A DNA stretch of 64,000 bases from assembly GCF_025943985.1 (NCBI RefSeq), contig NZ_JAPCWE010000011.1, positions 1 through 64,000 on the forward strand, read 5' to 3'. The DNA comes from Anaerorudis cellulosivorans (GTDB lineage: Bacteria > Bacteroidota > Bacteroidia > Bacteroidales > Dysgonomonadaceae). Below, piece by piece: positions 48,794 through 58,737 of the stretch. The notes below the pieces were generated by a model. It saw only the letters and a program-made list of their open reading frames with translations. It had not been told where the DNA came from and ran no database searches. Within the stretch, counting starts at the first letter, position 1. Each line of letters starts with the position of its first letter. A program made the translations under genes and the position numbers.

Positions 48794-50800
48794 ATGATTG
48801 ATCAAGTTACCATAGAACGTATTCAGGATGCTGCACGTATTGTAGATGTGGTAGCTGATTTCATTACACTTCGCAAAAGGGGATCGAATTATGTTGGCTT
48901 GTGTCCCTTTCATGATGATCATTCGCCGTCATTTTACGTTTCTCCTGCCAAAAACATTTGCAAGTGCTTTGTATGCGGAGAAGGAGGTGCTCCGGTGCAT
49001 TTTATCATGAAACACGAGCAACTCTCCTATTATGAAGCATTGAAATATCTGGCAAAAAAATACCACATTGAAGTAGAAGAAAAGGAACTGACCGACGAAG
49101 AAAAGCAAGCACAGAGCATCCGCGAAAGCCTGTTTATCTTGAACGAATATGCCCGCGATTTCTTCGTGAAAACACTTCATGAACATCCTGAAGGAAGAGC
49201 TGTCGGAATGAGTTATTTTCGTGAACGCGGTTTCCGGGACGATATCATTAAAAAATTTCAACTCGGATATAGCCCCGAACAACGCGATGCTTTTTCTTCC
49301 GGGGCACTGAAGGCCGGTTATCAGCGCGAATATTTATTAAAGTCAGGGCTTGCAGTAGGGGAAGAGAGTATGCTCCCGCTCACTGACCGTTTTAGAGGAA
49401 GAGTCATTTTCCCTGTTCATACCCTTTCGGGAAAAGTGGTGGCTTTTGGTGGCCGCATTCTTAAAAAGGCAGAAAACACAGGGAAATACATCAATTCACC
49501 CGAAAGCGAAATTTACTCCAAGAGCAATGAGCTTTACGGAATCTATTTTGCCAAAAATGCCATAGTCAAACAAGATCGTTGTTATTTGGTGGAAGGCTAT
49601 ACCGATGTAATTTCCATGCATCAGGCGGGGATAGAGAACGTAGTTGCATCGTCGGGAACAGCGCTTACGCACGGACAGATACGTTTGATTCGCCGTTTCT
49701 CCAATAATATTACGGTTTTGTATGATGGCGATACGGCAGGGATTAAGGCTGCGTTGCGCGGAATCGATTTGCTGCTTGAAGAAGGCATGAATGTGAAAGT
49801 GGTATTGCTGCCCGATGGTGAAGATCCCGATTCGTTTGCGCGCAAACAAAATGCAGAAAGTTTTAGCCGCTATATCAACGAACATGAAGTCGATTTTATT
49901 CGTTTCAAGACCCAACTTCTACTAAAAGAAGCAGCCAACGATCCCATAAAACGCGCCGGATTAATTACCGATCTTGTACAAAGTATTTCGGTGATCCACA
50001 ACAATATTACCCGTTCCGTTTATATTCATGATTGTGCCGCCTTGATGAATGTTGACGAAAAAATACTGATTAGAGAAGTCAACAAAATCCGATTAAAAAA
50101 TATTGAAAAACAAAAGGAACGCTCTTCTGACAAGAAAGAAGATTTACCTGTTGATCATGATGATGCGTCTCGCTCTTTTTTTCCGGAAGATCCCTATGAG
50201 AAGTATGAACGACAAATCATCCGATATGTTATTCGTTACGGCATGAACCCGATTTATAGACGTTTTAAAAAAGAAAAACGGCGGGAAGGCAAAAATGTGG
50301 TCGAAATTGATGTTCTTGTTGAAGAAGGTCCTTCGGTCATCCATTTTATAAAATATGATCTTGAACGTGATCATATCCAATTTACCCATCCTATATATCA
50401 GCAAATATTTGAAGAAGCTGTAGAAAAATCGACAGAAAAGGATTTTGCGCCCGACAAGTATTTTCTTTATCATCATGACCCAAAAATCGGTAAACTAGCC
50501 TCAGAGTTGATGACCGATAAATATCATCTTAGTAAGATTCATGCTAAATTTTTGGGCGAAGATATCAACAATAAAGATTCTCGTCTCATTGAAGAAAATT
50601 TGCTTGAAGCATTGGTGCCGCGAGCTACTACCGAACTGAAAAATGCCTATGTCATGCAAAAGATTGAGAATGTAAAAAAAGCTATCCAAAAAGCGGATGC
50701 CGACGAAATGATAATCCTTCTTCAGGAATTACAGCAATTACAAAATATCAAAAAAGAATTGGCAAAAATATTGGGGGAACGCATTGTATTGAAATATTAA
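48794..50800 (+). CDS. dnaG: DNA primase
   Basis: The ATG at 48794 gives 668 residues (MIDQVTIERIQDAARIVDVV); a GTG four codons earlier is less likely. The CHC2 zinc domain has C37, H40, C58 and C61. The core domain and Toprim follow (YLVEGYTDVISMHQAG; LYDGDTAGIKAA). The C-terminal part, longer than in E. coli, is the helicase-binding domain common in Bacteroidota. It synthesises RNA primers at the replication fork. Confidence 0.97.
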   Translation: MIDQVTIERIQDAARIVDVVADFITLRKRGSNYVGLCPFHDDHSPSFYVSPAKNICKCFVCGEGGAPVHFIMKHEQLSYYEALKYLAKKYHIEVEEKELTDEEKQAQSIRESLFILNEYARDFFVKTLHEHPEGRAVGMSYFRERGFRDDIIKKFQLGYSPEQRDAFSSGALKAGYQREYLLKSGLAVGEESMLPLTDRFRGRVIFPVHTLSGKVVAFGGRILKKAENTGKYINSPESEIYSKSNELYGIYFAKNAIVKQDRCYLVEGYTDVISMHQAGIENVVASSGTALTHGQIRLIRRFSNNITVLYDGDTAGIKAALRGIDLLLEEGMNVKVVLLPDGEDPDSFARKQNAESFSRYINEHEVDFIRFKTQLLLKEAANDPIKRAGLITDLVQSISVIHNNITRSVYIHDCAALMNVDEKILIREVNKIRLKNIEKQKERSSDKKEDLPVDHDDASRSFFPEDPYEKYERQIIRYVIRYGMNPIYRRFKKEKRREGKNVVEIDVLVEEGPSVIHFIKYDLERDHIQFTHPIYQQIFEEAVEKSTEKDFAPDKYFLYHHDPKIGKLASELMTDKYHLSKIHAKFLGEDINNKDSRLIEENLLEALVPRATTELKNAYVMQKIENVKKAIQKADADEMIILLQELQQLQNIKKELAKILGERIVLKY

Positions 50801-50842
50801 ACCCGGATTTCTCATTAGCTAAGGTTTCTTACTCCTATTTAC

Positions 50843-51763
50843 ATGTATTATCTCGAAACGAAAGATATTGTAAAACAGTATGCCGAACATTTGGCATTAA
50901 ATGGTGTGAGCATCGCTGTGCCACAAGGTTCTGTCTTTGGCCTTCTTGGTCCAAACGGCGCAGGGAAAACCACGCTCATCCGCATCATTACCCGCATCAT
51001 TGCGCCTGACAGTGGCGTAATCCTCGTTAACGGCCGTCCGTTTTCCGGGCAAGATGTGTATCGTATCGGCTATTTACCCGAAGAAAGAGGCCTGTATAAA
51101 AAAATGAAAGTGGGCGATCAGGTAATGTATCTTGCTCAACTTAGGGGGATGTCGAGAAAAAATGCACAAACTGAACTGACAAAATGGTTCCGTCAGTTCA
51201 ACATCACGAATTGGTATAACCGTAAAGTTGAAGAATTGTCGAAGGGGATGCAGCAAAAAGTGCAATTTATTGCTACCGTTATCCACAATCCCGAGTTGAT
51301 AATTTTAGATGAACCCTTTAGCGGTTTCGATCCCTTAAATGCCGATATCATCAAAAACGAGATACTTCGGCTCAAAAATGAAGGAAAAACTGTTCTTCTC
51401 TCTACTCACGATATGGAATCGGTGGAAGAATTATGTGATAACATTGCTTTGATCAATCAATCGAAAGTGGTGTTGCATGGAAATGTTTTTGAAATCAGAA
51501 ACGCCTACAGGCAACATGTTCTTCGCTTCAGATTATTTTCTGATGATTTTGAAATGGAGAATGAATCATTTACTGTACTATCCAAAGAAAAAAAACACGA
51601 ATATATCGATGTGAGAATTCAAAAAAAGGTCGAGATGGAAAATACGGAACTTATCAAACTGATCTTGAATACCTATCCGGTAATTTCTTTCGAAGAAGAA
51701 CTTCCTACCATGCGCGAGGTTTTCGTGAGTGCGGTTACATCTCAGTCCATAAAAGACAACTGA
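50843..51763 (+). CDS. ABC exporter ATP-binding protein (NatA-like)
   Basis: The 306-residue ATPase has Walker A GPNGAGKT, signature LSKGMQQKVQFIATVI, Walker B LIILDEPFSGFDP and switch LLSTHDM. A C-terminal DUF4162-like domain (about 225-300) follows. This arrangement is typical of NatA-type exporters. It is coupled to the permease gene 3 bases downstream. The cargo is probably sodium or a small toxic compound, which is inference. Confidence 0.93.
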   Translation: MYYLETKDIVKQYAEHLALNGVSIAVPQGSVFGLLGPNGAGKTTLIRIITRIIAPDSGVILVNGRPFSGQDVYRIGYLPEERGLYKKMKVGDQVMYLAQLRGMSRKNAQTELTKWFRQFNITNWYNRKVEELSKGMQQKVQFIATVIHNPELIILDEPFSGFDPLNADIIKNEILRLKNEGKTVLLSTHDMESVEELCDNIALINQSKVVLHGNVFEIRNAYRQHVLRFRLFSDDFEMENESFTVLSKEKKHEYIDVRIQKKVEMENTELIKLILNTYPVISFEEELPTMREVFVSAVTSQSIKDN

Positions 51764-51766
51764 CTT

Positions 51767-53089
51767 ATGAATACGCTCGGATTAATCATACAACGCGAAT
51801 ATAGTTCTCGCGTCACAAAAAAAACGTTTATCCTTTTCACGATATTCATGCCGGTCCTTTTTTTAGCATTGGCTTTTGTTCCTCTTTGGTTATCGACAAT
51901 AAAAGATTCCGAAATCAAAAAAATTGTCGTGATTGATCATACAGGAATTTATGCTCCTGAATTTAAATCCACGGATGACTACCGATTTGAAATCGTCGGT
52001 AAAGCAGACGAATCAGCTAATTATACTCCTCGGCTTGGAAAAGATTTTTTTGCCATTCTTCAAATAACGGACGATTTGAGTAAAAAACCGCAGAATGTAT
52101 TCTTGATCTCCGAAAAACAAGTTCCGATGAGTTTATTGAAAAACATCGAAAAAGTACTTTCAGAAAAAGTGACGCGACAAAAGCTCGACGAATTATCTGC
52201 TTCCGGCAATGTGGATGCTCAAACCATCGTAAAAGTTCGCCACATCATTGAATCGGGTGCTAATGTGTCTGTTTCGACGTTGCGTTTGAACAAAGAGGGA
52301 GAAACCTTTGCCTCTTCTTCAATGCTTTCCTCTATTGTTGGTATCGCTTTCACCCTGTTGATATACATTTTTCTTATGAGTTACGGGGGAATGGTGATGC
52401 AAGCTGTGCTGGAAGAAAAGCGGAGTCGAATTGTAGAAGTACTGGTATCTTCCGTTAAACCGGTAAATTTGCTAATCGGAAAAATCGTCGGAATCGGGTT
52501 AGTGGGATTAACACAACTCTTCATTTGGGCATTGCTGCTGGGTAGTCTGACCATGGTTTTAGGCATTTTGCCGGTTTTTTCTAACGATGCAGCTACCTCT
52601 TCTCAACTGATGAACAACTCAATGCAGCCGGTAAATATGTCGGAAATTGTTGCCATGTTTCAAACGATAAATTGGTTGGAAATCATCTTATATTTCATCG
52701 TTTTCTTTATTGGTGGATATGTGTTATATGCATCTATCTTTGCCATGATCGGGGCTTCGGTCGACAATGAACAAGATACTCAACAATTTATGATGCCTAT
52801 AACGATTATTCTCTTATTTGCTTTTTATGCCGGTTTTTACAGCATAGAAAATCCTGACGGTCCATTAGCTTTCTGGTGTTCGTTTATCCCTTTTACTTCA
52901 CCTGTGGTGATGATGGTGCGCATTCCTTTTGGGATTCCGGCTTGGGAAAAAATTCTTTCAGTGATCATTTTATACGGTTCTTTTGTCGTTATTTCGATTT
53001 TTTCTGCCAAAATTTATCGTGTAGGAATATTGATGTATGGGAAAAAACCCACGGTAAAAGAAATAATAAAATGGGCAAAATATAAATAA
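51767..53089 (+). CDS. ABC exporter permease (NatB-like)
   Basis: The 440-residue protein has one N-terminal helix (about 20-42), a large periplasmic domain (about 45-185) and five C-terminal helices. Between the first two of these, QAVLEEKRSRIVEVLVSSVK is the conserved ABC-2/NatB loop. It pairs with the ATPase immediately upstream. Confidence 0.9.
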   Translation: MNTLGLIIQREYSSRVTKKTFILFTIFMPVLFLALAFVPLWLSTIKDSEIKKIVVIDHTGIYAPEFKSTDDYRFEIVGKADESANYTPRLGKDFFAILQITDDLSKKPQNVFLISEKQVPMSLLKNIEKVLSEKVTRQKLDELSASGNVDAQTIVKVRHIIESGANVSVSTLRLNKEGETFASSSMLSSIVGIAFTLLIYIFLMSYGGMVMQAVLEEKRSRIVEVLVSSVKPVNLLIGKIVGIGLVGLTQLFIWALLLGSLTMVLGILPVFSNDAATSSQLMNNSMQPVNMSEIVAMFQTINWLEIILYFIVFFIGGYVLYASIFAMIGASVDNEQDTQQFMMPITIILLFAFYAGFYSIENPDGPLAFWCSFIPFTSPVVMMVRIPFGIPAWEKILSVIILYGSFVVISIFSAKIYRVGILMYGKKPTVKEIIKWAKYK

Positions 53090-53103
53090 ATGTAAACTAT
53101 TTT

Positions 53104-53135
53104 ATTGCTAAAATCGACAAAAAGTCGTAATTTTG
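53104..53135 (+). promoter_or_regulatory. Promoter of dapF
   Basis: ATTG (53104-53107) as a -33 element and TAATTTTG (53128-53135) as the -7 element are 20 bases apart, close to the Bacteroidota TTTG-N19-TAnnTTTG pattern. The leader to dapF is about 100 bases. Confidence 0.6.
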
Positions 53136-53240
53136 CCGGCTATAAAATCGTTTTTGAAAGGAATTCGGCATTTTTTCTTTTCAAACGGTAGAAATTTATT
53201 GAAAGCAGTATTAATCATTTTTCAAATAAAATAGGGATGT

Positions 53241-54080
53241 ATGAAATTTGAAAAGATGCAGGGGACAGGTAACGATTATATCTATTTTAATTTGTTTGAA
53301 GAAAAAATAGATAACCCTTCGGCATTGTCCATAAAGTTAAGTGACCGGCATTTTGGTGTAGGCGGCGATGGCATTGTGCTGATAGGCCCTTCGGACGAAG
53401 GCGATTTTTCCATGCGCATGTTCAATGCTGACGGCAGTGAAGCCGAAATGTGTGGCAACGCTTCACGCTGTGTGGCAAAATACCTATATGAAAGAGGATT
53501 GACAAAAAAACGGGAAATTGCCTTAGATACCAAAGCAGGCATAAAATATCTTCAACTGTTTATTGATCCCCAAACCGATACCGTCCAACGGGTACGCGTA
53601 AATATGGGGAAAGCTGATTTTTCTTCCCGTTCCATTCCGGTTATTTCCGAACTTTCCGAAGTAATCGACCAACCGTTGACCATCGATGAAAAGACATATC
53701 GCATAACCTGTGTATCGATGGGTAATCCTCACGCCGTTATTTTCATGTCGGGCATCGATGCATTGAAACTTGATGAGATAGGACCCAAAATCGAAAATCA
53801 CCCCATGTTCCCTCAACGAACCAATGTGGAATTTATCGAAGTCATTGATCGCCATACGCTCAAAATGCGCGTATGGGAGCGAGGCAGCGGCGAAACCCTT
53901 GCCTGTGGAACAGGTGCTTGTGCCTCCTTGGCAGCGGGTGTCCTGAATGATCGTTGCGATACCTCTGTCACTGTGAAATTAAAAGGAGGCGATCTTCACA
54001 TCGAGTGGGATAAAGTTCATAACCAAGTATATCTGACAGGCGATGCCCATTTTGTTTTTAAGGGAGAAATTCCCGATTAA
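53241..54080 (+). CDS. dapF: Diaminopimelate epimerase
   Basis: The 279-residue enzyme has both catalytic cysteines: C71 in EMCGNASR, and the second in LACGTGACAS. GTGNDYI near the N-terminus and the GGDG substrate loop are conserved. It converts LL- to meso-diaminopimelate for lysine and peptidoglycan. It forms an operon with dapL 32 bases downstream. Confidence 0.97.
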   Translation: MKFEKMQGTGNDYIYFNLFEEKIDNPSALSIKLSDRHFGVGGDGIVLIGPSDEGDFSMRMFNADGSEAEMCGNASRCVAKYLYERGLTKKREIALDTKAGIKYLQLFIDPQTDTVQRVRVNMGKADFSSRSIPVISELSEVIDQPLTIDEKTYRITCVSMGNPHAVIFMSGIDALKLDEIGPKIENHPMFPQRTNVEFIEVIDRHTLKMRVWERGSGETLACGTGACASLAAGVLNDRCDTSVTVKLKGGDLHIEWDKVHNQVYLTGDAHFVFKGEIPD

Positions 54081-54112
54081 AAAGAATTCATCAACCATTA
54101 ACTCAGTAAAAT

Positions 54113-55333
54113 ATGTTTACGATAAATGAAAATTTTCTTAGGCTGAACGAAAATTATCTTTTTACTACTGTTGCCGAGAAAATCAAACAATTTTCATCTG
54201 AACATCCGGATGCAAACATTATTCGTTTAGGGATCGGCGACGTGACATTGCCTTTACCGCCGGCTGTTATTAAAGCCTTGCATAAAGCCGTAGATGAAAT
54301 GGCGGTAAAAGAAACTTTTCGGGGTTACGGACCGGAGCGAGGATACGATTTTTTACTTGAAAAAATTGCCGAGAACGATTATCGTGCACACGGTATCGAT
54401 ATTTCTACCGATGAAATATTTGTGAGTGACGGAGCGAAAAGCGATACGGGAAATATTGTAGATATCTTAGGCGAAAACAATATGGTCGGAATCACCGATC
54501 CGGTTTACCCGGTGTATTTGGATTCCAATATAATGAGAATAAAAGAGCGCTCCATTACCAACAGTAAAATTGTGTTTCTCCCTTGTCATCCCGAAAACAA
54601 TTTCTTGCCTGAGATACCCAAAAAAAGAGTAGATGTCATTTACCTGTGTTATCCCAATAATCCTACCGGTACGGTCATGAAAAGGGACGAACTGAAAAGA
54701 TGGGTAATTTATGCGCTCGAAAACAAAAGCCTCATTTTATTTGATGCAGCTTATGAGGCTTATGTTACAGAAGATGACGTTCCTCACAGCATTTTCGAAA
54801 TTGAGGGAGCAAAATCGTGCGCAATCGAATTTCGTTCCTACTCCAAAAATGCCGGCTTCACCGGTCTGCGCTGCAGCTACACGGTGGTGCCAAAAGAACT
54901 AAAAACAAAAGCTTCCAACGGCACCTATGTTTCTCTGAATCAATTATGGCTCAGACGCCAGTCCACCAAATTCAATGGAACAGCCTATATTATTCAACGG
55001 GCAGCAGAAGCCGTGTATTCTCCGGAAGGAAAAGAGGAAGTTAAAGGATTGGTAAATTATTATCTGGAAAATGCGAAGACTATCCGCGAAGGACTCCAAG
55101 AGAAGGGTTGGACTGTATATGGTGGTGTAAATTCGCCCTATATATGGCTGAAATGCCCCGATACAAATGATTCGTGGCAGTTTTTTGACCGGTTGCTCAA
55201 TGAGCGTCACATCGTAGGTACTCCGGGGGTAGGTTTTGGCCCAAGCGGCGAAGGTTATTTTCGTCTCACGGCTTTCAACAGTCACGAAAAAACTCGGGAA
55301 GCCATTGAACGAATTAAGAAATGGGAAATATAA
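54113..55333 (+). CDS. dapL: LL-diaminopimelate aminotransferase
   Basis: The 406-residue class I/II PLP enzyme has the family's N-terminal [25 protein letters not shown] and the PLP-lysine region [16 protein letters not shown]. DapL makes LL-diaminopimelate directly from tetrahydrodipicolinate, bypassing the succinylase route. Adjacency to dapF supports this function. A bidirectional terminator follows. Confidence 0.96.
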   Translation: MFTINENFLRLNENYLFTTVAEKIKQFSSEHPDANIIRLGIGDVTLPLPPAVIKALHKAVDEMAVKETFRGYGPERGYDFLLEKIAENDYRAHGIDISTDEIFVSDGAKSDTGNIVDILGENNMVGITDPVYPVYLDSNIMRIKERSITNSKIVFLPCHPENNFLPEIPKKRVDVIYLCYPNNPTGTVMKRDELKRWVIYALENKSLILFDAAYEAYVTEDDVPHSIFEIEGAKSCAIEFRSYSKNAGFTGLRCSYTVVPKELKTKASNGTYVSLNQLWLRRQSTKFNGTAYIIQRAAEAVYSPEGKEEVKGLVNYYLENAKTIREGLQEKGWTVYGGVNSPYIWLKCPDTNDSWQFFDRLLNERHIVGTPGVGFGPSGEGYFRLTAFNSHEKTREAIERIKKWEI

Positions 55334-55335
55334 AT

Positions 55336-55370
55336 CATAAAATAAGCGGCGTTTGGCCGCTTATTTTATG
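55336..55370. terminator. Bidirectional terminator between dapL and sufS
   Basis: CATAAAATAAGCGGC (55336-55350) is perfectly complementary to GCCGCTTATTTTATG (55356-55370) with a 5-base loop. It serves the converging dapL and suf transcripts. Confidence 0.9.
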
Positions 55371-55387
55371 TAGCCTTGTTTCCGTAT

Positions 55388-56605
55388 TCAAAACATCTTG
55401 ATAATTCGTTCAATCCCTTTTATCAGCGCATCAACCTCTTCATAAGTGTTGTAAAAAGCCAGCGACGCACGAACCGTTCCTTGAATGCCCAATTCTTTCA
55501 TCAAGGGCTCTGCACAATGATGCCCTGTGCGTACGGCTATCCCCATTTTATCGAGCAGCATTCCCATATCATACGGATGAATACCATCCACCAGAAAAGA
55601 AATTACACTGCTTTTGTTTGCTGCTTTGCCATATATATGCAGCCCCTTAATGTCTTGTAGCCGTTGAGTGGCATATTCCAGCAACTCACGCTCATAGCAA
55701 GAAATAGGTTCCAATCCAATTTCCGAAACATAGTCTAATGCCGTGGCTAAAGCGGCAGATCCAACAAAATCGGGCGTACCTGCCTCAAATTTAAAAGGGA
55801 TCTCGCTATACGTGGTTTTTTCGAAACTTACGCTGGCAATCATTTCACCGCCACCCTGATATGGAGGCAAGGCATCCAACCAATTTTCCTTCCCATATAG
55901 AATGCCGATTCCTGTGGGTCCATATATCTTATGGGATGAAAAAACCAGAAAATCACAATCGATTTTTTGTACATCAATCGGCAGGTGTTGTACCGACTGT
56001 GCTGCATCAATCAAAACAGGAATATCGTGTTCGTGTGCAATTTTCGTTATTTCTTCAATAGGATTGATCGTTCCCAATACGTTGGAGATATGAGTTACGG
56101 CAATCAGTTTGGTGAATGGAGAAATTTTTTTCACCAATTCATCGAGGTGCAATTCGCCGTTTTCGTCTATAGGAACTACCCGAAGTTTTACTCCCTTGAT
56201 ATCGCCTTGCAGTTGCCACGGAACGATATTGGAGTGATGCTCCATTGCCGTGATGAGAATTTCGTCACCTTCCTTGCAAAATGCCCGGCAAAAGGATGAG
56301 GCTACCAGATTAATGGATTCCGTTGCTCCACGAGTGAAAACAATTTCATTGGGAGATTTTGCCCCAATGAATTTTTGTACGGTTAACCGTGCCGATTCGT
56401 GAGCATTAGTGGCTTCCTGACTCAAAAAATGTACTCCGCGATGGACATTGGCATTGAGGTTATAGTACATTTCTTCTATTTTATCCACCACACAGCGGGG
56501 TTTTTGAGTGGTGGCAGCATTATCCAGATACACTAACGGTTTTCCGTAAACCGTGCGTGAAAGAATGGGGAAATCTTTTCGTATCTCAGTTATATTCAAC
56601 ATCAT
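55388..56605 (-). CDS. sufS: Cysteine desulfurase SufS
   Basis: About 405 residues; the ATG at 56605 overlaps the sufD stop as ATGA, and an in-frame ATG two codons upstream (56611) is also possible. The group II desulfurase has LDNAATTQKP near the N-terminus, the PLP lysine in SSHKIYGPTG and the active-site cysteine in RTGHHCAEPL. It takes sulfur from cysteine for iron-sulfur cluster assembly. Confidence 0.95.
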   Translation of the reverse strand: MMLNITEIRKDFPILSRTVYGKPLVYLDNAATTQKPRCVVDKIEEMYYNLNANVHRGVHFLSQEATNAHESARLTVQKFIGAKSPNEIVFTRGATESINLVASSFCRAFCKEGDEILITAMEHHSNIVPWQLQGDIKGVKLRVVPIDENGELHLDELVKKISPFTKLIAVTHISNVLGTINPIEEITKIAHEHDIPVLIDAAQSVQHLPIDVQKIDCDFLVFSSHKIYGPTGIGILYGKENWLDALPPYQGGGEMIASVSFEKTTYSEIPFKFEAGTPDFVGSAALATALDYVSEIGLEPISCYERELLEYATQRLQDIKGLHIYGKAANKSSVISFLVDGIHPYDMGMLLDKMGIAVRTGHHCAEPLMKELGIQGTVRASLAFYNTYEEVDALIKGIERIIKMF

Positions 56606-57939
56606 TTGCATACATTACAGTTCCCACATCGCAACAATTCGCCCCGGAATCGCTTGTCTATCAAATATTCCAACCGGTCGTGCAGAATGTCGATATGAAT
56701 CATGTCTACCACATCTTTCGTAAAAGCCACCATAAGTAACATGCGTGCTTCCTCTTCGGGGATACCTCGTGCTTGCATATAAAACAGGGCATCTTCATCG
56801 AGTTGTCCTGTTGTCAGACCATGCGAACATTTCACGTCGTCGGCATAAATCTCGAGCTGAGGCTTTGCATACATGTGCGCATCTTCAGAAGAGCAAAGAT
56901 TTCGGTTACTTTGATAGGCTTCTGTTTTTTGTGCCCCTTTTTCCACCAAAATTCTTCCACAAAAAACGCCGGTCGACTTCTCCTGCAAAACATACTTAAA
57001 CAATTCGTTGCTTGTACAATGCGGTACGGCATGATCGAGAAAGGCAAAATTATCGGTATGTTGTTCCTTGTCGCTTATCACCAGTCCGCCTACGTGCGTT
57101 TCGGCATATTCTCCGGATAATCGGAAACGGTAATCATTGCGGGTATAACCGTTGTGAAGGGTAATTCCTGCAGCCGTCACTTTCGATTGTTCTTTCTGAA
57201 GGCAGTATAACGAACTTATCCGGGTTACTTTCACCGAATTCTCTTCCAATTCGTAAAATTCGACTTGGGCATTTTCTCCGGCTACCATTTCCGTTACTTG
57301 GGTTACCACAAAATTCACATCGTCCACCGTATGGTCGCATATCAACAATTTGACGTCGGCATTTTTCTCGGCAATGAGTAAAATACGCCGGTTTACGTTC
57401 AAATTGACACCTCCGCGAAGAATGTTAATCAGCTGAAGTGGCTTTTCAACAACCGTATTTTCAGGCACGTACACCACAAAACCATCTTGAGCAAACATTG
57501 TATTGTAAGCGGTGACACCGTTATCGGCTGCTGCGATTTTATTGTAATACATGCTGAAAGAGCGGGGATATTTTTCGGAAAATGTCTGTAAGCTTCCTAC
57601 AAATACTCCGTTGGATAGCGGCAGATCGGGTTGCGTTTTATCGTAATACCGGTCATTGATGAGGAAGAAGACATGAGCATTCAGATGAGGTACGTCGCAT
57701 TTAAAGGCATCGTAAGGATTTACCGGAATGGGGATATTTCGAAGATTAAGCCCTAAATCTGCATCAAAAGCACGTGAAATATCCGATTGTTTGTAATCTT
57801 CCAGTTTTGAAGTCGGAAAGCCCCATTTTTTGAATGCCTCGAAAGCTGCATCGCGTTCTTTATTAAGCCCTTCCGTAGCATTTTGGTCAATTACCTCCCG
57901 ATAAGTTTCAAACAGGTCAATATATTGTTGTTCAATCAT
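56602..57939 (-). CDS. sufD: Fe-S cluster assembly protein SufD
   Basis: The 445-residue protein has the SufBD beta-helix core, with the conserved C-terminal segments AHMYAKPQLEIYADDVKCSH and EDALFYMQARGI. SufD pairs with SufB and SufC as the assembly scaffold. It lies between sufC and sufS. The C-terminal CGNCNVCK has three cysteines of unclear role. Confidence 0.93.
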   Translation of the reverse strand: MIEQQYIDLFETYREVIDQNATEGLNKERDAAFEAFKKWGFPTSKLEDYKQSDISRAFDADLGLNLRNIPIPVNPYDAFKCDVPHLNAHVFFLINDRYYDKTQPDLPLSNGVFVGSLQTFSEKYPRSFSMYYNKIAAADNGVTAYNTMFAQDGFVVYVPENTVVEKPLQLINILRGGVNLNVNRRILLIAEKNADVKLLICDHTVDDVNFVVTQVTEMVAGENAQVEFYELEENSVKVTRISSLYCLQKEQSKVTAAGITLHNGYTRNDYRFRLSGEYAETHVGGLVISDKEQHTDNFAFLDHAVPHCTSNELFKYVLQEKSTGVFCGRILVEKGAQKTEAYQSNRNLCSSEDAHMYAKPQLEIYADDVKCSHGLTTGQLDEDALFYMQARGIPEEEARMLLMVAFTKDVVDMIHIDILHDRLEYLIDKRFRGELLRCGNCNVCK

Positions 57940-57954
57940 TTTTAAAGCTATTGG

Positions 57955-58716
57955 TTATTCCATTGCATTGTTGATGAGGCTTTCGTAACCATTTTCCTCA
58001 AGTTCCAAAGCCAATTCAGGACCTGCGGTTTTGATGATTTTCCCGTTATACAACACATGAACTACATCGGGTTTGATATAATCGAGCAGACGCTGATAGT
58101 GAGTGATCACGATCACTGCATCATCCTTTGTATGAAGTTTATTGACTCCGGTGGCTACAATTCGCAATGCATCAATGTCGAGACCCGAATCCGTTTCGTC
58201 CAAAATAGAAAGTTTGGGATTGAGCATCGCCATTTGGAATATTTCGTTCTTTTTCTTTTCACCTCCGGAGAAACCTTCGTTTACCGAACGATTTACCAGT
58301 TGGCTGTCTATTCCCAGCATCTCTCGTTTATCGCGCATGAGCTTCAGAAAATCGCTTGCAGAAATGGGATCTTCCCCTCTGTATTTTCGATGTTCATTAA
58401 CGGCTGCTCGCATGAAATTGACCATACTGACGCCGGGAATTTCTACCGGATATTGAAAACTCAGAAAAATGCCTTCTCGTGCCCGATCTTCCGGTTTCAT
58501 TTCCAACAAGTTCTTCCCGTTAAAGAAGATGCTCCCCTGTGTAACATTAAAACGTGAGTTTCCCACAATAACCGATGCTAACGTACTTTTGCCGGATCCA
58601 TTCGGTCCCATAATGGCATGAATTTCTCCTTTTTTAATTGCCAAATCAATGCCTTTGAGTATTTCTTTTCCCTCTACGGAAACGTGTAAGTTTTTTATTT
58701 CGAGTAAATTTTCCAT
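57955..58716 (-). CDS. sufC: Fe-S cluster assembly ATPase SufC
   Basis: The 253-residue ATPase has Walker A GPNGSGKST, the SufC-specific signature SGGEKKKNEIFQMA and Walker B LSILDETDSGLD. It drives conformational change of the SufBCD scaffold. No sufB lies upstream in this window; the neighbour is the MlaF-like ATPase gene. Confidence 0.96.
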   Translation of the reverse strand: MENLLEIKNLHVSVEGKEILKGIDLAIKKGEIHAIMGPNGSGKSTLASVIVGNSRFNVTQGSIFFNGKNLLEMKPEDRAREGIFLSFQYPVEIPGVSMVNFMRAAVNEHRKYRGEDPISASDFLKLMRDKREMLGIDSQLVNRSVNEGFSGGEKKKNEIFQMAMLNPKLSILDETDSGLDIDALRIVATGVNKLHTKDDAVIVITHYQRLLDYIKPDVVHVLYNGKIIKTAGPELALELEENGYESLINNAME

Positions 58717-58737
58717 CTTTTCATTATTAACTAAAAA

